From assembly GCF_000312525.1 (NCBI RefSeq), contig NZ_HE997451.1, positions 566,645-630,644 on the forward strand: a stretch of DNA of 64,000 nt. Direction: 5' to 3'. This DNA comes from Bartonella florencae (lineage in GTDB: Bacteria; Pseudomonadota; Alphaproteobacteria; Rhizobiales; Rhizobiaceae). The first letter of the stretch is position 1. The number at the start of each line of letters is the position of its first letter. The notes beneath the pieces are model-generated. The model searched no databases, was not told where the DNA came from, and saw only the letters and a program-made list of their open reading frames with translations. Made by a program: the position numbers and the translations under genes. This document shows, one piece after another, positions 1 through 9,443 of the stretch.

Positions 1-2
1 AA

Positions 3-959
3 AAACATCTTATTGGTCCACTTTTAGGGCTAGCCATGTTACTTTTCGCTTTCGACAATTTTTTAACTTTATGGATGAGGGGCGCTCTTTTTCTTAATCG
101 ACGCAGCAATATGCTTCTTTTCCTCCCTCTTACAATAGCTCTCATGAGCTTCTTTTCACAGCCCCCCCCCCTTCACGCACAAAACATAGAAATCTCTAAT
201 GAAAACATGGTACAAGCAGCAGGGGCAACACACCTTGCTTACATTATAACGAATAATCATGAAATTGATTCAACGAGTAAAAGTGGTCTCAAGGCCTTAA
301 GTCAATTTATCGCAGAACGTACAATGCTTGCACCAAGCTCTGTGATAGCACTTGATCCTGATAAAGATGAGCTTGCCTTCTATCCTCTCATTTATTGGCC
401 TATTGATGCGAACAGTCCTGTACCATCACAAAAAAGTCTTGAAAAAATAAATAACTTTATGAAACATGGAGGCACGATTTTATTTGACACACGCGATCAG
501 ATAAACACCAACCTTCATCTTGAAGGAGATGCAACGCCTGAAACGCAAAGGCTACGAACTATCTTAAAAGGATTAAACATTCCAGCCATTGAACCAGCAT
601 CAACGGATCATGTGGTTGCTCGTTCTTTTTATATTATGCCAGATTTTCCTGGTCTTTATCGTGGTTCACCTTTGTGGGTTGCAGCATCATCAAACAATAA
701 AAACAACAAAAATTCTCTTGAGTCTGGTGATAATGTAAGTTCTCTCCTGATCACAGGTAACAACTTTGCTGGTGCTTGGTCATTAGATGAAAAAGGCATG
801 TGGAAATATCCACTTATTCCCAATGATCCTATGCAGCGCCTATGGGCATTTCGTGCAGGATTAAATATAGTTATGTATGTGCTTACAGGAAACTATAAAG
901 CAGATCAGGTGCATGTTCCTGCACTTTTAGAACGCTTTAAAAGAGAAAGAAAGCAATGA
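3..959 (+). CDS. DUF4159 domain protein, C-terminal part (5' end outside window)
   Basis: The reading frame is open from base 3 with no start inside the window, so this is the C-terminal part of a longer protein. The first visible stretch is a hydrophobic membrane segment followed by a basic turn and a second hydrophobic segment ending near PPPLHAQ. The rest is an extracytoplasmic domain with LAYIITN at its start and GGTILFDTRDQ in the middle, the pattern of DUF4159, a class I glutamine amidotransferase-like fold without catalytic function. In rhizobia such proteins are about 900 residues with a BatA-like N-terminus and follow MoxR and DUF58 genes. The start at base 36 is probably an internal methionine. 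The stop overlaps the next gene by four bases (ATGA). Function is unknown beyond envelope-associated. Confidence 0.82.
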   Translation, partial: KHLIGPLLGLAMLLFAFDNFLTLWMRGALFLNRRSNMLLFLPLTIALMSFFSQPPPLHAQNIEISNENMVQAAGATHLAYIITNNHEIDSTSKSGLKALSQFIAERTMLAPSSVIALDPDKDELAFYPLIYWPIDANSPVPSQKSLEKINNFMKHGGTILFDTRDQINTNLHLEGDATPETQRLRTILKGLNIPAIEPASTDHVVARSFYIMPDFPGLYRGSPLWVAASSNNKNNKNSLESGDNVSSLLITGNNFAGAWSLDEKGMWKYPLIPNDPMQRLWAFRAGLNIVMYVLTGNYKADQVHVPALLERFKRERKQ

Positions 960-3049
960 TACCATCCTTGACTTTTCAGCCTTTTTTGCCTCTTTCTTGG
1001 CTTCTCTTCTTAGGGGGGATATCTCTCCTTTTTATCATAATCGGCCTCGTTATGCAGCGTCAAGGATCTTTATGGCGCCTTATAGCATTGATCTCACTTA
1101 TCCTTACATTGCTTAATCCAATGCTCATAAAAGAGCAACGTGAACCACTTAAAAGCACGCTAGGTATTGTCCTTGATCGCAGCCAAAGCCAAACATTTGG
1201 CACACGCACTAACGACAGTGATGAGGCAAGCGCACAACTTATAAAGACATTGGCAGATTACCCACAATTTGAACCACGTTTTATTGATGCTGGAAAACTT
1301 ACTGATAATCAATATGCACCTTCAACAAATTTGTTTCACGCTTTAACACAAGCTACCTCTGATATTCCACCGTCTCGCTATGCTGGCACAATTTTTATCA
1401 CTGATGGACAAGTGCATGATATTCCTGAAATTTCAGCGCTGCACCATAAAGCACCACTCAATGCGCTTATAACAGGCAAACCAGATGAATTTGACCGCAG
1501 AATTAAATTTGTTTCTCCTCCTCGCTTTGCCCTTGTCAACAAGCCACAAATGCTCTCCATCTTGGTAGAAGATAAAGGACAACGCCCAGAAGCCATACCA
1601 CCGCAAGCAAATATTACTGTAAGCGTTAATGGACAAGAAGTTGGTCATTATTCTGTTACCCCTGGCATTATTTTTCAAACTGAAATCACGCTTCCCCATG
1701 CTGAAAAAAATATCCTCCAAGTCGCCACAGATTCTTATAAGGAAGAATTAAGCTCTAAAAATAACCGCGCCATAGCTTTTATTGAAGGTATTAGAGAAAA
1801 TTTACGTGTTCTCCTTATTTCAGGCGCACCCTATAATGGGGAGCGAACATGGCGTGACCTTTTAAAAGGGGACTCCAATATTGATCTTGTTCACTTTACG
1901 ATTCTGCGTCCTCCCAACAAAGCAGATAATACGCCCTTAAGCCAATTGTCACTTGTGGTTTTTCCTACAAGAAAGCTCTTTGTTGAAGAAATTGATAATT
2001 TTGATCTCATCATCCTTGATGGCTATCAACATTCTGCAGTTCTTCCATTAATCTATTACGATTATATCGCTCAATATGTACAAAAGGGTGGTGCATTGCT
2101 GATGGTAACAGGACCTGAATTTACCCAGCAAAACTCACTGGCAAGAACCCCTTTAATAAGCATCCTACCTGCATTGCCCAGTGGTGCTATCATTCAAAAG
2201 CCTTTTCGCCCCCAGTTAACCAAAGAAGGTGAACGTCATCCTGTCACAAAAGGTCTTGCAACATCTTATCCAGCCTCTCAGTGGGGGCGATGGCTACGAC
2301 AAATTGCCATTCAAGATGCACACAAAGGTACAGCTCTCATGAAAGGTGCTGATGAACAACCACTTTTACTTCTTTCCCACGCAGGTAAAGGACGTGTAGG
2401 TATGTTGCTTTCCGATGAAAGTTGGCTTTGGGCAAGAGGTTTTGAAGGTGGAGGCCCTTATGCGGCTCTTTATCGTCGCATTGCTCATTGGCTTATGAAA
2501 GAACCAGAACTTGAAGAAGAAAAATTAACTGCCACCAGCGACCATCATCATTTAACCATTCGTCGCCAAACACTCAAAGAGCATCCAGAACTAGCAGAAA
2601 TAACTTTTCCTTCAAAGAAAAAAGAAAATGTTACTCTTACAAAAGAGCAAGAAGGTGTCTTTACAGCAACGATTAACACTGATGAGACAGGAATTTTTAC
2701 CATCAAAAACGGCGATTTAACAACGCTTTCTTCTGTAGGGATGCATAACAATCTCGAATTGTTTGACCTCATTTCAACGAAAGAAAAACTAACCCCTATC
2801 ATTAAACATACTGGTGGATATATCACACGTTTACACACCAAAGGAAAAGAAGGCATTCACCTTCCTCCACTTACGCTAATTCGCTCACAAACAAACACAA
2901 TATCTTCCCCCCCTCATGCAATTGTTCTGAAAGATGCAACAGAAACCCGTTTAATCAATACTTCCTCTTTTTCGATCTTTTCTGGTTTCTTTGCACTTCT
3001 TACTTGTCTTTTGCTGCTAAACAGCATGTGGTATCGTGAAAGCCGTTAA
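956..3049 (+). CDS. Large membrane-anchored protein, partner of the DUF4159 gene
   Basis: This 697-residue protein is translationally coupled to the upstream DUF4159 gene through an ATGA overlap. Two hydrophobic helices lie in the first 60 residues (LLFLGGISLLFIIIGLVM and a second one) and another at the extreme C-terminus, leaving a large periplasmic or cytoplasmic middle. Residues about 70-160 resemble a degenerate von Willebrand A fold (LGIVLDRSQSQ, then TIFITDGQVHD). A GATase-like stretch (LIILDGYQ, GGALLMVTGPEF) lies around 355-390. In related genomes this gene closes the MoxR-DUF58-BatA/DUF4159 operon, thought to support envelope assembly or chaperoning. No specific reaction can be assigned. 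Confidence 0.8.
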   Translation: MIPSLTFQPFLPLSWLLFLGGISLLFIIIGLVMQRQGSLWRLIALISLILTLLNPMLIKEQREPLKSTLGIVLDRSQSQTFGTRTNDSDEASAQLIKTLADYPQFEPRFIDAGKLTDNQYAPSTNLFHALTQATSDIPPSRYAGTIFITDGQVHDIPEISALHHKAPLNALITGKPDEFDRRIKFVSPPRFALVNKPQMLSILVEDKGQRPEAIPPQANITVSVNGQEVGHYSVTPGIIFQTEITLPHAEKNILQVATDSYKEELSSKNNRAIAFIEGIRENLRVLLISGAPYNGERTWRDLLKGDSNIDLVHFTILRPPNKADNTPLSQLSLVVFPTRKLFVEEIDNFDLIILDGYQHSAVLPLIYYDYIAQYVQKGGALLMVTGPEFTQQNSLARTPLISILPALPSGAIIQKPFRPQLTKEGERHPVTKGLATSYPASQWGRWLRQIAIQDAHKGTALMKGADEQPLLLLSHAGKGRVGMLLSDESWLWARGFEGGGPYAALYRRIAHWLMKEPELEEEKLTATSDHHHLTIRRQTLKEHPELAEITFPSKKKENVTLTKEQEGVFTATINTDETGIFTIKNGDLTTLSSVGMHNNLELFDLISTKEKLTPIIKHTGGYITRLHTKGKEGIHLPPLTLIRSQTNTISSPPHAIVLKDATETRLINTSSFSIFSGFFALLTCLLLLNSMWYRESR

Positions 3050-3293
3050 ATAATTTTGAGAATTTATTCTCACAGTTTTAAAGTGCGGTATATTCTACAA
3101 AATATATACCAATAAGATAAAGAATAACGTGGAATACCATGCTATTTTTTTATCATGCAAAAACCCATGAAGCATGAATTTCCCAAAAGCTTTCTGTTTT
3201 TGACCAATTTTTTGCATTTTACAATTCTCTTGCCCTAAAAATACTTCCACTTATCCTATACGCTTTTTGATTGCCTAAATTATTTTCAACGCT

Positions 3294-4196
3294 ATGCTAA
3301 CAACTATGTTTTACCTTGCCCATATATCGGATGTGCATCTTGCACCACTACCACAACCTTCTTTCCTTGAGCTTTGTGGCAAACGCCTTACCGGCTATCT
3401 TAATTGGCAAAAAAAACGTAAGAACCAAATGGCAACAAATGTCCTAGAAATCTTAATAGACGGTTTGAAAAAAACAAATCCAGATCACTTAGTTATCTCT
3501 GGTGATCTTGTTAATCTTGCTCTTGATAAAGAATTTGAGCAAGCAGGTTATTGGTTACGTAACCAAGGAGAACCACAAAATATTTCTTTAACATTTGGCA
3601 ATCATGATGCCTATGTACGTGGAGCCTTTAAAAAAGCCTGTAGTTTTTTTAAACCTTGGATAGAAGGTGACTTCCCTCAAAAACATGACCTTCCCTTTCC
3701 CTATATGCGTATTCGCGACAATATCGCTATTATCGGTGCTTCCTCAGCCATTGCGACACCACCTTTTCAAGCTTCTGGTTATTTTGGCAAAAGGCAAGCG
3801 CAAGCTTTATCGAAACTTTTAAATGAAGCTGCAACGCGCAATCTTTTTCGTGTCGTCATGATCCATCATCCCCCCTTTCATCATGCAACCTCTTGGCATA
3901 AGAAACTATGGGGTATTGAGCGTTTTCTAAACGTTATTAGAAATCACGGCTGTGAACTCGTTCTTCACGGCCATACCCATCTCCCCACCTTGAACACCAT
4001 TCAAGGAACCACGAGAGATATTCCCATTATTGGTGTTTCATCGGCATCACAAGCTTTTGGTGCTAAACAACCACCCGCAAGCTTTAACTTATTTGCCATT
4101 GATGGTGAAAGCTCTCAATGGCATTGCCAACTGCAACGCTACAGCCTTATCAATCAAAAAAATGAGATAGCTTGTACTGAAACACTTGATCTTTAA
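3294..4196 (+). CDS. Calcineurin-like metallophosphoesterase
   Basis: All metal-binding motifs of the calcineurin-like phosphoesterase family are present in order: D-x-H at residues 13-15 (ISDVHLAP), SGDLVN, FGNHD, a His in MIHHPPFH and HGHTHLP near residue 226. These ligate a two-metal centre that hydrolyses phosphodiesters or phosphomonoesters. At 300 residues it has the size of CpdA-like enzymes, but the substrate (cAMP, UDP-diacylglucosamine or another) cannot be read from sequence. A second ATG four codons in (3306) is an equally good start; neither has a strong Shine-Dalgarno. It stands alone downstream of the membrane operon with a 245-base gap. Confidence 0.88.
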   Translation: MLTTMFYLAHISDVHLAPLPQPSFLELCGKRLTGYLNWQKKRKNQMATNVLEILIDGLKKTNPDHLVISGDLVNLALDKEFEQAGYWLRNQGEPQNISLTFGNHDAYVRGAFKKACSFFKPWIEGDFPQKHDLPFPYMRIRDNIAIIGASSAIATPPFQASGYFGKRQAQALSKLLNEAATRNLFRVVMIHHPPFHHATSWHKKLWGIERFLNVIRNHGCELVLHGHTHLPTLNTIQGTTRDIPIIGVSSASQAFGAKQPPASFNLFAIDGESSQWHCQLQRYSLINQKNEIACTETLDL

Positions 4197-4536
4197 ACAC
4201 TTCATCAACACAACCCATAAATTGTAAAGCTAACCAAAACAATGGTATATCTTGCTTTCACCTCACCCATGAGAGCAAAGATCCTTAACCACAAAACTGA
4301 TGACAGATTGAGTTTCTTCAAGAAAACTCTCCCCACGCATCACTTATGCGATTTTACAAACTTACTTGGTAAATTCTACTCTGAATATTTTTTAACTTTA
4401 CGCTTTCGTCCTCATTTATACAAAAGAAAACGCAAAACCAAGAGAGAAAACCATTATATTTGAAAGACACATCAATATATCTTACTCTCTCAAGGTTTAA
4501 TATTTATGTACCTACAGGTAACTCAAGAAAATTCTT
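4197..4536. other. Intergenic gap between convergent genes
   Basis: This 340-base gap separates the phosphoesterase from the convergent cation exporter. It contains one 73-codon open frame (4242-4463), but that frame lacks a ribosome binding site and any recognisable domain. I see no RNA gene and no clear terminator. Confidence 0.5.
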
Positions 4537-5457
4537 TCATATAAAAGGAACCACCGTTGTACCTAGGGGTAATTTTGCCTCTTCTTCAGGCTCGACATGA
4601 ATAGAAATACGCACATTATCAAATTCTTTTTGCAGGACAGATTCAATTTTATCGCAAATCTTATGGGCTTCTCCGACCGACATTACAGCTGGCACAACCA
4701 AATGAAACTCTATAAAAGTCACTCTACCAGCAACACGCGTAAGTAAATCATGAACTTCAAGTGCACCCTGTGCATTTGCAGAAATAAGCTCACGAATCCG
4801 CATGGTTTCATTCAATTCAACTCCAACATCCATTAGCCCTTGGATAGCACTGTTAATGACTTTCCAACCCTGCAAAAAAATATTAACGGCAACAATGATT
4901 GCTAAAATCGGATCTAAAATCTCCCACCCACTGAAGAAACCAGCAACCAAACCAATTAAAATGGCAAGTGAGGTAAAAACATCTGTTATGAAATGCATTC
5001 CATCAGCTTTAAGAGCTGGTGAATGATGCATTTTTCCCTGATGGATCAAAATCCAACCCCATACACAATTTATGACACTGGCAACAAGATGAATAACGAG
5101 CCATATTCCTAGCTTTTGCAAGAGTTTAACGGTTGAGAGAGCTATCCATGCTTCTCTTAAAATGATAATGGCTGCAATAATGATCAGAATTCCTTCAAGA
5201 ATCGCAGAAAAATATTCCGCTTTATGATGCCCAAAAGGATGATTGTGATCTGCCGGTTTCATACTGACTTTAACAGCCCACCATGCTGCCAGTGAAGCAA
5301 GGATATTAACAATTGATTCCAATGCATCAGAATAAAGAGCAACCGAACCAGTGATGTCATATGCCCAATATTTCAAAGCAAAAACAATACATGCAACGAA
5401 GATAGAGTATAGAGTTAAGCTTTGTATATTGATTTTGGCATTCATAACCAGGCCCAT
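4537..5457 (-). CDS. Cation diffusion facilitator (metal efflux) protein
   Basis: This is a CDF-family exporter of 306 residues that moves divalent metals (Zn, Fe, Mn or Cd) out of the cytoplasm in exchange for protons. Helix 2 carries SDALES, the next loop carries the His/Asp-rich motif HNHPFGHHKAEYFS, and helix 5 holds HSPALKADGMHFITD. These supply the intramembrane metal ligands. Five or six hydrophobic helices occupy residues 10-215, followed by a cytoplasmic ferredoxin-like domain ending in VSIHVEPEEEA-type sequence. The arrangement resembles FieF. A second in-frame ATG (MNAKIN, 5445) could be the true start. The gene is isolated and its metal is not determinable. Confidence 0.9.
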   Translation of the reverse strand: MGLVMNAKINIQSLTLYSIFVACIVFALKYWAYDITGSVALYSDALESIVNILASLAAWWAVKVSMKPADHNHPFGHHKAEYFSAILEGILIIIAAIIILREAWIALSTVKLLQKLGIWLVIHLVASVINCVWGWILIHQGKMHHSPALKADGMHFITDVFTSLAILIGLVAGFFSGWEILDPILAIIVAVNIFLQGWKVINSAIQGLMDVGVELNETMRIRELISANAQGALEVHDLLTRVAGRVTFIEFHLVVPAVMSVGEAHKICDKIESVLQKEFDNVRISIHVEPEEEAKLPLGTTVVPFI

Positions 5458-5944
5458 TCTTCTTTATGAAATAAGGAATATAGTCCTTATGATATTTTTG
5501 ACATGCAACCAATGATTCCACAACATCATAGAAGCTTTATAATATCATAAACGAATCTTATAGCCCACCTTGTCATTTCAGTACTCCCCTGTTACACAAC
5601 ACAACAAATAAAAGAATGTGAATATCGCCCCAATAACAAAAAAGCACTTTTTAAAAAATCAAACATACTCTCTCATCAATTTTTAAATAACTTTATACCG
5701 CTTGCACCCTATAATTGAGAGCTATTTTTCCCAAACACATTGCACGCACACCCACACGCACATATCGGTTATTCATCTTTTGGGAAACTAAACCACTTAA
5801 TATATCCGTATCACTGTACACAATACAATAAAGAACGCTTGAGTATTTTACAGCAATCTCACACCTCAACTGTATTAAAAAATACAATAGCTAAAACAAC
5901 TTGAAAATATTTTTGAGAAACGAAAAAGCAAGACTACTATTTCT

Positions 5945-6077
5945 AAAAAAAGAATCTGGGCATTGGGGACCCAGATTCCTTTCCCTTAGAACTTAAGGGT
6001 ATGCAGAGGTTAGGAAATAGCGGGGACCTAAGCCCCTGCACCCGACACGAAAACAACTACATTGTACCGCACTCGGT
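5945..6077 (-). ncRNA. Candidate small RNA with intrinsic terminator
   Basis: Read on the minus strand, this segment has everything expected of an independent small RNA gene. A sigma70-type promoter lies just upstream. Next come a short hairpin (ACCG-AGTG-CGGT), a GC-rich hairpin (GGGG-CTTAGGT-CCCC), a third hairpin (CCCTTA-GTTC-TAAGGG-like) and a perfect nine-base-pair terminator stem (GAATCTGGG/CCCAGATTC) running into seven Ts. No sizeable open frame occupies it. TGCAGGGG and CCTCTGCA could pair as an alternative long stem. It does not match tmRNA, SRP RNA or RNase P RNA landmarks that I know. A 6S-like or genus-specific RNA remains possible. The flanking genes give no functional clue. Confidence 0.6.
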
Positions 6078-6083
6078 ATCTTC

Positions 6084-6112
6084 AACATATACTATAGGTT
6101 GCATAATGTCAA
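6084..6112 (-). promoter_or_regulatory. Sigma70-like promoter of the candidate small RNA
   Basis: On the minus strand TTGACA (6107-6112) is separated by 17 bases from TATGTT (6084-6089). A transcript would begin around 6077, immediately before the first hairpin of the candidate small RNA. The -35 box is a perfect consensus. Confidence 0.5.
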
Positions 6113-6222
6113 CATCAATTCTACTTTAAGTTTTAAAATAATAAAATTTTTTATCTTTCTTAAAAAATAAAGCAAATATTGAACATCTAGCAATTTTAAA
6201 AAAAGAGCAGTAAAACCCCCAT

Positions 6223-7061
6223 ATGGATTTAAATATCATAACAATCTATGAAACTGATGATCCACGTTTGAAAGACTATCACAACATCTGTGAAAAAGAT
6301 CTTGTTGGACGTCGGCATCAATTTATAGCTAAAGGTAAGGTTATATTATCAGTATTGCTGAATTCAAAAGAATTTTCTGCCCTTTCACTGCTTATAGCAG
6401 CAGAACGCCTTGCCAACCTTATGCCCCTTTTAGAAAAAACACAACCTACATGCCCTATTTATCGCGTTTCGCAAAATATCATAGACAATATCGCCAGTTT
6501 TCATGTTCATCGTGGTGTGCTTGGTATCGGTAAACGCAACAAACTTCCACCACTACGAAATTTTTTACAAGATTTTCCGACAAAAGCTTTAATTTTGATT
6601 TTATGCGGTATTTCAAATCACGACAATATATGGAGCATTTTTCGCAATGCAGCTGCCTTTGCGAGTAATGGCATTATCGTTGACAAAACTTCATGTGATC
6701 CACTCTACCGCAAATCAATCAGAGTTTCTACTGGTGCCACTCTCAAGGTACCTTACACGCAAGGTGCTGATATTGGTGACATTATAGCAACTCTAAATGA
6801 TGCAAATTTCCATCTCTATGCACTTTCACCTTCTGCCCCATACACATAAAGCAAGCACAACCAACAAAAAGAATAGCGCTCATTTTAGGAACAAAAGGTG
6901 ATGGACTACCAACTCATGTATTACAAAAACCAGAAACCTTGCGCATTCTCATGGCTTATGGCTTTGACAGCCTCAATGCTGCTACAGCTTCAGGCATTGC
7001 ACTTGCCCATTTTAGCGACTGTGATAAACTCTCTAAAGAAAATAACCCTGCAAAATTGTAA
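6223..7061 (+). pseudogene. SpoU-family RNA 2'-O-methyltransferase, frameshifted
   Basis: The first 208 codons encode an N-terminal substrate-binding domain and most of a SPOUT methyltransferase domain (LILCGISNHDNIWSIFRNAAAF, then RVSTGATLKVPYT). The frame then hits TAA at 6847-6849. The missing third SpoU motif is found one frame over, starting about 6849: RIALILGTKGDGLP and later DSLNAATASGIALAH, ending with TAA at 7059-7061. A single one-base deletion near 6840-6848 explains the break. The family methylates 2'-hydroxyls of tRNA or rRNA, and motif 3 forms the SAM-binding knot, so the truncated product should be inactive. A sequencing error or programmed frameshift cannot be excluded. It ends 22 bases from convergent mnmA. 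Confidence 0.85.
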
Positions 7062-7083
7062 AACAATTTCAGAATGCAGTTTA

Positions 7084-8313
7084 TTATTTACAAGAAACCG
7101 TTGTTGTAAATTGGGAAGGAAGTGCAGCTTTTATTTCCAGATTGCATAACAAGCGCCTCAACATCACTTCAGTATCAGCAGCACGTTCTGAACGGGTTAC
7201 AAACCCTCCTCCAAGAACCCGTGCTGCACCATGATTCCCCTCATAAAGAACACAAGCCTGCCCTGGAGCCACAGCATTTTCACGTTCCAACAAGTCAACG
7301 GAAAAAACACCTTCTTGATAATGCAAACGAGCAAGATGAGGAGGACGTGTTGAACGAACTTTTACAGCCACCTCAACGCCATCGGAAGGAAAGCTGTCCA
7401 AGGGCTGATCACCCAGCCAATTTACATCACGCAAAAAGAGCTTATGTGTTTCTAACATTTCACGTGGTCCCACAATAACACGTGCATTCTCCACATCGAG
7501 ATAAACCACGTAAAGCGCTTCTCCCGTTGCAACACCAATACCACGACGTTGCCCAACAGTATAATTAACAATTCCCGCATGTTTTCCTAAAATCTGTCCA
7601 TCGATATGCACAATAGCTCCAGGATTTGCTGCTTCTGGACGCAGTTTTGTGATAACATCCGAATATTTTCCTTGTGGAACAAAACAAATATCCTGACTGT
7701 CATGTTTATTGGCAACCTCAAAGCCCATTTCTGCTGCTATTTCACGCACACGCGCTTTTGGAAGATCTCCAAGGGGAAAACGCAAATAATCAATCTGCTC
7801 TTGTGTCGTTGCGAAAAGAAAATAACTTTGATCACGATCAGCATCCAAAGGACGAAAAAGTGCTCGGTGCTTCCCATGAGAACGCGAACGAATATAATGC
7901 CCCGTCGCCAAAGCGTCCGCACCTAACTGACGCGCAGTTGCTAATAAATCAGCAAACTTGACAGTCTGGTTGCAGGCAACACATGGCACAGGAGTCTCAC
8001 CATGTGCATAACTTTCTGCAAAAGGATCAATCACAGCTTCACGAAATCGCTTTTCATAGTCAAGAACATAATGAGGTATCTCCAATGTCTCTGCAACGCG
8101 GCGAGCATCTTCAATATCTTGTCCAGCACAACACGCTCCCACCCGATGTGTTGCTGCCCCATGATCATAAAGCTGCAATGTAATTCCAATGACATTGTAA
8201 CCTTCCTTTTTCAAAAGGCCTGCAACAACTGATGAATCGACCCCTCCCGACATTGCTACAACGATACGGGATTCCTCAGGTGGTCCTGGCAAATCAAGAC
8301 TATTCAAAAACAT
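7084..8313 (-). CDS. mnmA: tRNA-specific 2-thiouridylase MnmA
   Basis: MnmA puts sulfur on U34 of tRNA-Lys, -Glu and -Gln using ATP and a persulfide relay. The PP-loop SGGVDSS is at residues 22-28. The first catalytic cysteine lies in [10 protein letters not shown] (C114) and the second in [18 protein letters not shown] and [11 protein letters not shown] are also family signatures. At 409 residues it is slightly longer than E. coli MnmA, as usual for Rhizobiales, which carry extra residues at both ends. The ATG at 8313 begins [10 protein letters not shown], a plausible start because alternatives would remove little before the PP-loop. It is a single gene convergent with the broken SpoU gene. 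Confidence 0.96.
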   Translation of the reverse strand: MFLNSLDLPGPPEESRIVVAMSGGVDSSVVAGLLKKEGYNVIGITLQLYDHGAATHRVGACCAGQDIEDARRVAETLEIPHYVLDYEKRFREAVIDPFAESYAHGETPVPCVACNQTVKFADLLATARQLGADALATGHYIRSRSHGKHRALFRPLDADRDQSYFLFATTQEQIDYLRFPLGDLPKARVREIAAEMGFEVANKHDSQDICFVPQGKYSDVITKLRPEAANPGAIVHIDGQILGKHAGIVNYTVGQRRGIGVATGEALYVVYLDVENARVIVGPREMLETHKLFLRDVNWLGDQPLDSFPSDGVEVAVKVRSTRPPHLARLHYQEGVFSVDLLERENAVAPGQACVLYEGNHGAARVLGGGFVTRSERAADTEVMLRRLLCNLEIKAALPSQFTTTVSCK

Positions 8314-8654
8314 GTATTCATTCTCTATTTGTGGACAACTATTCGTTGCTGTCCTTCTGCATGCTATCCATTATTTTGTTATATTGTTTTTTTATCTTTT
8401 CCACAACCAATAGCATTAGTTTCTTTAAAATGGCTGCAAACAAAAAAAGAGTGATAGAAATAAGGCATAAGCAAAATTCTTTTTTCTTAAAAAATCCGAT
8501 AAAAATATTGTAAAAAACGATTCTACACGCATCACTTTGAAGCATATTTTATCTGAAGGCTTATTTTATTAATTTTTTTTCAACCCGTTTAGCTCTTTTT
8601 TAAATCTCATGTTTTACAAACGAATCAAATCCTTGACTAAAGGTAGAGGATAGA
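8314..8654. promoter_or_regulatory. Divergent mnmA/sciP control region with CtrA-like box and GANTC site
   Basis: This gap lies between the divergently transcribed mnmA and sciP. Position 8569-8585 reads TTAA, seven Ts, then TCAACC, one mismatch from the CtrA box TTAA-N7-TTAACC. GAATC at 8622-8626 fits the CcrM methylation site GANTC. Both are expected controls for sciP in Caulobacter, where CtrA activates it. The rest is AT-rich without a gene. Confidence 0.4.
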
Positions 8655-8930
8655 ATGACTAATCTAATAAAAGCACAAATGAAATATGTTATTGGGCCAG
8701 ATGGAAGTCCACTTACAATTGCTGACCTACCGCCAAAAACAACAAGGCGTTGGGTAATCCGTCGCAAAGCTGAAGTTGTTGCAGCTGTCAGAGGTGGATT
8801 GTTAAGTCTTGATGAGGCGTGTCAACGCTACACTTTGACCGTAGAAGAATTTCTTTCGTGGCAAAGTTTGATTGATGAACACGGTTTAGCCGGATTACGC
8901 ACCACCAGAATCCAAAATTACAGGCACTAA
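8655..8930 (+). CDS. sciP: CtrA inhibitory protein SciP (DUF1153)
   Basis: The 91-residue protein contains the whole DUF1153 core: YVIGPDGSPLTIADLPP, RRWVIRRKAEVVAAV, a helix-turn-helix segment GGLLSLDEACQRYTL and WQSLIDEHGLAGLRTTR. This matches the small CtrA inhibitory protein of Caulobacter. SciP binds CtrA at promoters and blocks RNA polymerase recruitment late in the cell cycle. GAGGATAG sits at proper distance from the ATG. A strong terminator follows. Its location 1.1 kb from ctrA fits the Rhizobiales arrangement. The eight residues before MKYVIGPDG are extra relative to some homologues, so a start at the internal ATG is possible. Confidence 0.93.
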   Translation: MTNLIKAQMKYVIGPDGSPLTIADLPPKTTRRWVIRRKAEVVAAVRGGLLSLDEACQRYTLTVEEFLSWQSLIDEHGLAGLRTTRIQNYRH

Positions 8931-8972
8931 TTGTCGGCGATAATGATTCGATAACAGCTTAAAACATTTTTA

Positions 8973-9007
8973 AAACAGCCAAACTTTCATGCGTTTGGCT
9001 GTTTTTT
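8973..9007 (+). terminator. Rho-independent terminator after sciP
   Basis: A perfect 12-base-pair inverted repeat (AAACAGCCAAAC / GTTTGGCTGTTT) with an eight-base loop is followed by a T run. It lies 43 bases after the sciP stop and separates it from the convergent fliJ-like gene. Confidence 0.9.
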
Positions 9008-9056
9008 ATATTTTAGTCCATAAACATTTCAAAATATTGATTTCTACATAATAGTA

Positions 9057-9443
9057 TCATCCAACCATTGAGTTAGATTGAATAAAAACATCCTCATCAT
9101 CCGTTAACGCTTTCTTTTCCCGTGCGACCAGAAGCTGTGCACGTTGCAACTCTCCATTAATTTCATGGAGAATCATTTCAGCATTTGTTTTTTGAAGCTG
9201 CAAATCACGAATCGAATTTACAAGATTATCGCGTCTCTGCCGCGCTGCACGAGCCAAAGCAGAATAAGCAAAATGGTGAACATCATTGTTCCCAGATTTA
9301 CGTTCTTCATGAATAATTTGTGCTTCCAACTCTAACACCATTCGCTCAAATTCTGCAATCATCATCTCAAGCTGTGCAATTTCGCGACGTTTCCCACGTA
9401 CTTGAAACATCCTCAATCGCACCATACTTTCTCGTGGCTTCAT
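9057..9443 (-). CDS. fliJ: FliJ-like flagellar export chaperone homologue
   Basis: This 128-residue protein is almost entirely charged alpha-helical coiled coil. It begins MKPRESMVRLRMFQVRGKRR and contains MMIAEFERMVLELE and a conserved QRRDNLVNSIRDL segment. This is the pattern of the rhizobial protein annotated FliJ beside ctrA. FliJ connects the FliI ATPase with the FlhA export gate. I chose the start at 9443 because AAGGAG lies eight bases upstream, rather than the longer frame from 9473. No other flagellar gene is in the window. In Bartonella lineages that have lost flagella, a retained copy would have another role or be relic. Confidence 0.7.
   Translation of the reverse strand: MKPRESMVRLRMFQVRGKRREIAQLEMMIAEFERMVLELEAQIIHEERKSGNNDVHHFAYSALARAARQRRDNLVNSIRDLQLQKTNAEMILHEINGELQRAQLLVAREKKALTDDEDVFIQSNSMVG

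Noticed and set aside
4242..4463. 73-codon plus-strand frame after the phosphoesterase gene
   Set aside because: No ribosome binding site, basic low-complexity translation and no recognisable family; most likely chance.
5693..5887. 64-codon minus-strand frame between the cation exporter and the small RNA
   Set aside because: No start signal, no domain; checked for a helix-turn-helix because some Bartonella small RNAs precede such genes, and none is there.
5945..6077. tmRNA, SRP RNA or RNase P RNA as identity of the small RNA
   Set aside because: The landmarks I know for these RNAs (tRNA-like ends and tag frame, GGAAGGAAGCAG-type SRP loop, RNase P core) are not present.
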